From Amanita rubescens (lineage: Eukaryota; Basidiomycota; Agaricomycetes; Agaricales; Amanitaceae), in NCBI GenBank assembly GCA_015039365.1, contig WION01000328.1, positions 1-57,569 of the forward strand: a stretch of 57,569 nucleotides of DNA, written 5' to 3'. A program made the translations under genes and the position numbers. The notes below the pieces were generated by a model. It was given only the letters and a program-made list of their open reading frames with translations. It ran no database searches and had not been told where the DNA came from. Shown here piece after piece: positions 51,182-57,569 of this stretch. Every line of letters starts with the position of its first letter. Position 1 is the stretch's first letter.

Positions 51182-52215
51182 ATGTCCTCTAAAAGAGGTC
51201 GCAAAAGAAACGACAGTCTACCTCCAAACCGCGCTCGAGATGTACAGCGAGCATTCCGCGCTCGACGCGCCGCGCATCTACAGGTATGTCGGAACATGTG
51301 AGATAGTCTCATATAGGTTGCGGTGGCTCATTTTTTCAATAGGCGTTAGAACAGAGGGTCTCGGAGTTGGAAGAAGAGAATGGTTATCTCCGACAAGCAT
51401 TGAACCTCCCTCCGTCCAATAGGCCACCGCTTGGAAAAGGCCCGACAGGGAAAGATCAACCGAAGCAATTGGAGTCGGACTTGACCACCGTATCGAGCAT
51501 AATTGGGCTACCATCTGGTAGAGGATCCTCAAATAGCGATTCCCCAACTTCGCGAACGAGTTCCTTGTCTCCTACCTTTACCTTGCCTCCGCGTCGCTCT
51601 GCGCCGGTCACCGAAAGTGGATCATGGGACGATACGATACTTTCGAGCGAGCAACACTCGGATTTTTCTGTCTCATCTCCCTCGTCCTATCCTATTGCAA
51701 TGAGCGCTCCGCCGCCTATGAAACCACTCCACCATTATGCGTCTTACCCCGGAAGCTCGCTTCCAGCGCCATCGCGTAGCTCTGTTGCCAGCTTGTACCT
51801 CACGACGACATCGCAATATCCGTCGGACAGAATGTCAAGTTCTACATACAACGGCTATCTCGTCCGTGGTGAAACATCCAGACAGTACTCTCACTCTACG
51901 TTCCAATCCACCGACATTGAGATGCATCCTCCTCACACCGCACCTCCCGCTATACCCATTCCACACACCGACCATCGCGAATTACCAATGGTATTTCCAC
52001 ATCGGCGGTCCCTGGTCGACTCACCGCAGAGCTATGTGTACCCACATCTTCCACATCCATCTCCGATTCAGCAGAATTTTCGAGGCCCGGAATATCTTCG
52101 ACTGCAGGACAGTAACGGTCACCTGCCCATGAATTCAGTTTCCCACCCGCAGCCACAACCGCAGCACCCGAGAAGCGTGTTCGGACCTGACGGGCATATG
52201 AACACAATATCTTGA
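51182..52215 (+). CDS. bZIP transcription factor
   Basis: Two exons, 51182-51283 and 51343-52215, encode 324 residues. The basic region is immediately N-terminal: SSKRGRKRNDSLPPNRARDV, QRAFRARRAAHLQ (N-x7-R-type spacing with AFRARR, as in fungal Yap/AP-1-like proteins). The intron splits it from the leucine-zipper start ALEQRVSELEEENGYLRQAL. Only a short zipper follows. The rest is Ser/Pro/Tyr-rich and disordered, with motifs such as LPPRRSAPVTESGSWDDTIL and PQPQPQHPRSVFGPDGHMNT, and no Cys-rich domain of the classic Yap1 type. The target and signal are unknown. ATG 51182 is the first Met in frame. Confidence 0.8.
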
Positions 52216-52802
52216 TCGTACTTTTCCTCATTAGCGCATCAAGTCACTAACTAATGGCCATTGGTCTACTTTTATTTAACACTGGACTAGCCGAGCATTG
52301 AACGTAAAAACTGTATCGTTAATTTTGCTTGCATCGACGGTTCTCTCTCGTCATTATACCTAGAATAATTTAGTCTATCGCCCATGATTATTTTTTTGTT
52401 ACAGTACTCTGTACAATCTATTTAGGCAAGGGAGCCGGAGCGGAAACCGGGTTCATTCAATTCAATGTGGTGCGCGGTCACTGGAATTTTTATTACGCAG
52501 ATCTGGGCTGTCCATTTTAGATGTTGTGGGCTTCTGGGGTAAGTACGACCCCCGGATAAGAACCGATCGGGGTTTGATCTTGGGATTGAAAACTCAAACC
52601 CAACAGATTCTGCGGCTGAAACAGAAAAAGAAACATCCCAAAGACACGGAGAGACTAACGAATTACGCCGATGATGGTATTCAGGGGTATTTATCTAGGT
52701 TAAAACTAAGCACTGATTGTAAAGAAATCTGATCAGATGGAGAACTCGGCGCTAGTAAGGCTAAATGGAGGCTAAATGATAACGGTCATCAGATGGGCGG
52801 TG
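52216..52802. other. intergenic between convergent genes
   Basis: About 590 bases between the 3' ends of the bZIP gene (plus) and uracil-DNA glycosylase (minus). A 68-codon plus-strand ORF at 52526-52732 is Lys-rich and unsupported. Confidence 0.4.
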
Positions 52803-54300
52803 TCACGCATCGTCCAGTTTGAGATTGCACCAGTCAACTCGGCCGTTGGGGCCGTACTTATCTTGTAGCCATTGATTGGCACTCTTGAAGTGACCGTTGC
52901 CAATGAAACGAGGACCACTACGGGTATTGGCCAGCGGAGATGGATGCTGTGGCATAAAATCAGCTATATATGACAGCGATGGCGGGGATACTTACGGGAC
53001 TCTTGAGAATTAAATGTTTTTTCTAAGGAATTTTTCGGTTAGTCATAGGCATAGTTTAAACAGGACAGCATACCGCATTCAGTTTGGACACTCTCTTGGC
53101 AGCCCAGGCGCCCCAAGCAAGGAAAACCACGCCCCGAGCGACTCCGCTAGTCTCGGCGGAATCTGACGAGAGGTTGGCACCGCCATATCGATCCACGGCG
53201 TCGACAACTTTGTCTGTGAATTGCTCCCAGCCCTTATTAGAATGTGAACCGGGTACGCGAGCACGGACGGTAAGGCAAGTGTTGAGCAACAAAACGCCGT
53301 TATTAGCCCATGCAGTAAGGGTGCTTCACAAAGTAGGTTGGAAACGTAAAGATACACGAGACAGTGAGGCATACCCGTGTTTCGGTGGATCAAAATCGGG
53401 GTATTCTGCCTTGAGCTCCGCATAGATCTGAAAGAAGGCGTGTTGGATTGGGCTTTGTATATAGATGAACGCCACTCACGTTCCTCAGGGACGGCGGAAT
53501 AGTGACGCCTGGTTGCACGGAAAAGCACAGGCCTGTTAATGATGAGCGAGAGGACTAATTAGCTGCACTGTTTCATCTTTACCGTGTGCTTGGTTGACAC
53601 CGTGATATGGATCTACGGGATTTAGGCAAGCGAAGGACAGACAGAATCGAGATGCACTCACCCTGCCCTATAATCACCACCTTAACTTTACCCAACGGTG
53701 TGTTTGACCACGCGTAGATGTTGCGTGCTGGAAAAGGGTATCCAGATTCCTGTAGTGTGCACACGACCAAATAACTCACGGGCTGGGAATACGTTTAGGT
53801 TCTTGGGTACTTCTGGCCATTGGACACCCTCCTTCCAAAGAAAACGTTTTAGGTCGAGGAAATACGATTTCCGGATCTCGTCCTTCAAGACCTTCAACCT
53901 ACAATCGACTCAGTATGATGTTCCAGTTCTTCCGAATCACGTACCAACTCTTGCCCATTGTGTCACATTCGAGAGCAAGAAATTGTTTTTCCTGTTCAGA
54001 CAAGGATTCTTGAAAGGCAGAAAGAGAAAACGGAATAGAGTTGAGCTTTGACGAGGAAGCCGTTCCCTGAACGGTAATCTTGGTCTTTTTGACGGGGGGC
54101 TCTGAATCTCCGTCAATCTTCCCTTGTGAGCTAGAGAACATGTCGGCTAAGGTTCTTTGACGCTTGCCTGATGGCTTAGAGGTGGAGAAGAAGGTTCGAT
54201 TGGACGCGTTGGTGGCTGTAGATGAAGTAGCCTCATTTGACGCGTTTTTTGTAGATGTTTCGATGTCTTCAAGGTATACGATGGGCTTGGGGTCAGCCAT
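52803..54300 (-). CDS. UNG1: uracil-DNA glycosylase (family 1)
   Basis: From ATG 54300: [16 protein letters not shown], a Ser/Thr-rich leader, [19 protein letters not shown] (a PCNA-interaction-like motif with LADMF) and PPVKKTKI. The catalytic domain follows: [56 protein letters not shown] (the GQDPYHG water-activating loop split by an intron), [73 protein letters not shown] and [20 protein letters not shown] (the leucine/His loop). It ends CNLKLDDA, stop at 52803. It removes uracil from DNA in base excision repair, in nucleus and mitochondria. All catalytic motifs are present. The start is 57 bases from the proposed start of the divergent dolichol kinase gene. Confidence 0.92.
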
Positions 54301-54357
54301 GGGGAGCAGCGTTGGGCGGCTCTTGGGTGGGAGCAGGGTAGCCTTGTAATTAGGAAC

Positions 54358-57300
54358 ATGGGGACGCGCCACAGGACGTTACGTACACGACTACCAAACA
54401 AAGCAAGCGTGTGTAGTACTTGGCGTCTAACAATTTCTAGTCGTTGGCCGTCGATTCAAGCTGCCGCGGTCACATTCCTCCCCGTCTCCCCTGTCTTCTA
54501 GACAGGGACGCGCTGATCTTTCAAAGAAACTCAATGTCACACGTCCTCGACGTAGGCTCAACTCTGATCAAACCACTCCCCCAGTCGTCGACTGGAGTAC
54601 TAGTTACCAGGCGGGCTCTTCCAGGCACGTTCGTCTCATTTACATCATCGCTCTTAGCTCCATCTCATCTTTACTCCCAGTTCCGCATCAAGAAGCAGTT
54701 CCGATGACGAAACGGAAGAAGACGAGTTCCCCGCTGCGTTTCGTGGGCGCACTTTTTCCCATTCAAAGAACTCCATCGAGAAAAAGCCGTTAACGATCGA
54801 ACATCCTAATTCACATCGCAATTCTTCCGGAGACTCGAGCAGCACCACCATTCCACAGGGTCGTTCCACGTTCACTCGGTCACGCTCTCCAGCCGTTGTC
54901 CGTTCTTCCCTGACGTCAAAGACAACATCCCACTCTCATAGACTTCTCTCTCCCGCTTTTTCGCGCCTTCCTCGGACAAGACCCATCTTATCCGACCCTG
55001 TTGTTATATTGCCCACAGATATTCAGTTCCACCTCCGCATTCCATTCACCGCATTATCATGGATACTCATCCTCCGTGTTCCAAGATTTATAGAGGCCAT
55101 CCTGCTACTTTGTTCCTTATACTTTTCAGTTTCTAGACTTCCTCCATTTCCGACTCCCAAACATCCCGCACTATATGTAGTTGACAATAGCGAGTGGATC
55201 TCATCCGGTAACGTGGTGAATTGACTTCAATGTGATAACATGATTGACGCTTGGGCAGAACTTTGTTTACTCGGCGCCATAGCATTCATATATCTCTTAT
55301 GGACACATAGTACATTATCCAGCAATGATTCTGTTACCTCGCATAAAACAGCCGATTCCGATCCTGCAACACATACACGGTCTGCATCACCTCGTGTTTC
55401 CGAGGCACGAGACACCAAACGCTATCCCTCTCTGATACACAGGCAGTTCAAGGTCAGCTACATGTGGATGTCCGTTCCAAAGAATTACAGGTAATACCGT
55501 ATCACAAAGCAACTAAGCGGTTTACCAACCTTTGACAGAGATTCAAGGGACGATGGCATCATGACTGGTTTGCTTCTCGCACCGCTCATTTCCACCGCGT
55601 TGCTTCTTGTGGCGCAAAGAAACTCATCATTGGGACAGGTACTGCCTCCTGGATGGCTTATAGAAGAACCCGCTACTTTACCGAATTCACCCTCGGTTGC
55701 AGACGCTTTAGTCCTATCGCGTTACAACCTAGTCAATCTAGCGACGTATTGCTCATTCATCTTGTTAGTACACGTGTGTGCTTCTAGGTGGTTTGAGAAT
55801 CGCTATGGCAAGTCGACCAGTGCTCCGGAAGGAGAACGTACATCTGTCCCCCGAAGCGAACTTCTCCGAACATGGTACTATGTTATGTTCATGTTTGCGG
55901 TGACCATATTCAACTGTGGATTGAAGGCTGCACTTTCCAGTCAGGGCCTGAGGTTTTGGCAACGTAAGTGAAGAATTGCATTTTCAGTTGTCTCCCATTG
56001 TTCACGTCGCGTTTAGATTTGAGTAATTTTGACGTCATTATCGGTTCCCTGTTTTATCAGCTTGCTTTGTATGTGGCCCTTCGGTTAGCCCATCGCGGGT
56101 TTACCCTTGGCGAGCTTGGTCTTGTATGCTTTGGTGGAGTGGCCATAGGGATGGAGCTATTGAATATCACGATCGCCAGGGTATGTTTTGATACGTGTTT
56201 CAAGTGCGAGTACTCCATATGATCTAGATTTGGCCAAGAACGACGCCGTTCATCAAAACGTACAGACTCCCCACACCTCTGTTGACTTTTCAAACGGCTT
56301 TGATTGCTGGGTCGCTATTCACAGGTTTCGTGTTGTCGCCATTCCTCGTCCTTTCACGTCACAATGCACGACGGCCTCTTCGTAGGCTAAGGTTTCCGCA
56401 CGAGAAGGAGCGAAACCGAAAACGATATGCGTTTGCATTCTATATTGGTTCAACAGTTATAGTGGGGGGTGTGATTGGCTCTTGGACGTGGTGGTGCCTT
56501 AAACGTCGCAATCCCTGGACTTGGGCTCTGCTCTATATTCTTCAAGGTAGGAAGAAGTGGAGTCGACCGGCGTTGCTGGCTTACTGGGGATTACTGGGCT
56601 CTCTCAGCGTTGCTGGATGGATTCGTCAGTTGGCCAGGTCGCGCAAGTATCGAACCAAGAGCACAACGGGGGAGATTTTTGCAGCGGATGCGCCGGCGCC
56701 CAGTGATGCAGGACCTCATGCGCCGATTAGCGTATTACCTGCATCAAGCTCGGGAGTCTCTGGAGTGACGAGCAATGCAGGCTCGCTAAGCATGACGTTT
56801 GGGATGCCGAACCTGCCAAATGGGGCAACTGACTTGTTGGACGCGGCGGACAAGCATGTGCCCACGCTGAGACTGAATGCAAGGCGGAAGTTCTTCCATG
56901 CGTTGGCTGTTGTCATGTTCGTGCCTGGCGTGGCATTCGATGTGAGTCAATCAGCTGACTGTGAGTTGAGCAGGATTCTGACGAGAGATTTTAGCCGGCT
57001 TTTGCGCATCTTGCATTTAGCATAGCGTTTGCGCTATTTATATTTGCGGAATATATTCGCTATTTTGCGATATATCCATTTGGAGCTGCTGTCCATGTCT
57101 TTATGAATGAGTTTCTCGATCAGAAGGACAGCGGCACGGCAATTCTTAGTCATTTTTACCTTTTAACCGGCTGTGCGGGGTCCGTGTGGCTGGAAAGGTG
57201 AGGATTAGCGTCTGCGAAGTGTGATCTGGAAGCTGACGTGATATATATAAAGTCCAACGCGGCTGTTGCAGTACACGGGAATATTTGTGCTTGGGGTTGG

Positions 57301-57569
57301 GGATGCGTTGGCTTCGATTGTGGGGAAGCGGGTTGGTGGACACCGATGGAGCGGGATGAGCGGAAGGACTGTAGAGGGGAGTATAGCTTTTTGGGTGTCG
57401 GTGATTGGGTGTGCTTGGGTGATGCGATTGGCGGGATACGCGGAAGTGTTTTTCGACTGGAAGGTACGCTGCTGTTATAGCTGCTGGAGGGATGGTTGAA
57501 GCAGTGAGCGGTCAGAATGATAATCTAACAGTACCATTATATGTATGGAGTATGTTAGTAGCAGTACTG
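54358..57569 (+). CDS. SEC59: dolichol kinase (Sec59), 3' end cut by window
   Basis: The C-terminal half identifies the gene: LRLNARRKFFHALAVVMFVP, FAHLAFSIAFALFIFAEYIR, GAAVHVFMNEFLDQKDSGTA, HFYLLTGCAGSVWLE and TGIFVLGVGDALASIVGKRV, then GHRWSGMSGRTVEGSIAFW. The CTP-binding signature is in the last two blocks. The enzyme uses CTP to phosphorylate dolichol in the ER membrane, supplying the carrier for N-glycosylation, O-mannosylation and GPI anchors. Upstream are many membrane segments (IPFTALSWILILRVPRFIEA, ALIAGSLFTGFVLSPFLVLS). The N-terminal cytosolic part is Ser/Arg-rich (SSSDDETEEDEFPAAFRG). The start at ATG 54358 (MGTRHRT, first intron 54379-54438) is inferred from frame and uncertain. 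The last residues before the edge read AAGGMVEAVSGQNDNLTVPL then YVWSML, but they need a one-base shift after FFDWK (about 57462). The gene continues past 57569. Confidence 0.85.

Overview
The window looks like nuclear DNA of a filamentous basidiomycete, probably an agaricomycete. Genes are split by many introns of about 45-70 bases with GT-AG ends (a few GC-AG), both strands are used, and the protein families are eukaryotic (MYST acetyltransferase, XPB helicase, LAMMER kinase, branchpoint-binding protein, complex I subunit). The HNH-domain protein near the left end is of a kind I associate with basidiomycetes; the clade is inference. Exon limits were set by hand from reading frame, GT/GC-AG signals and family knowledge, so individual junctions may be off by a few bases.

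1-16 kb is a repeat-rich accessory region built around ABCC (MRP/YOR1-like) transporters: the 3' end of one gene at the left edge, a duplicated 3'-end scrap split by a 2.9-kb inverted-repeat element that carries a decayed mitochondrial Hsp70 gene, one apparently intact transporter (6206-11928), and an eroded relic (13.0-15.9 kb) with about 1.7 kb of foreign sequence in it. A damaged HNH protein gene and a hypothetical ORF with a 12-bp tandem repeat lie among them.

16-24.9 kb carries two minus-strand chromatin genes (a SANT-like/coiled-coil protein and a tandem-PHD MYST acetyltransferase), a partial duplicate of an aspartic protease gene just upstream of the acetyltransferase, an orphan caspase-like protein, and a secreted proline-rich repeat protein. 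25-34 kb holds a tRNA methyltransferase (Trm44-type) relic, a frameshifted pepsin-type protease, a LAMMER kinase and an intact secreted pepsin-type protease. 35-40 kb holds an intact enoyl-CoA hydratase gene, its rearranged partial duplicate, a degenerate tandem repeat, a probable transposon-derived ORF and a small complex I subunit gene.

40.9-57.6 kb is a dense housekeeping block: type A DnaJ, rRNA m5C methyltransferase (Rcm1/NSUN5), branchpoint-binding protein (SF1/BBP), TFIIH helicase XPB/Ssl2, a bZIP factor, uracil-DNA glycosylase, and dolichol kinase running off the right edge. I see no clustered pathway. The coherent story is a stable block on the right and a left half shaped by segmental duplication, insertion and gene decay. 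No rRNA, tRNA or CRISPR array was recognised.
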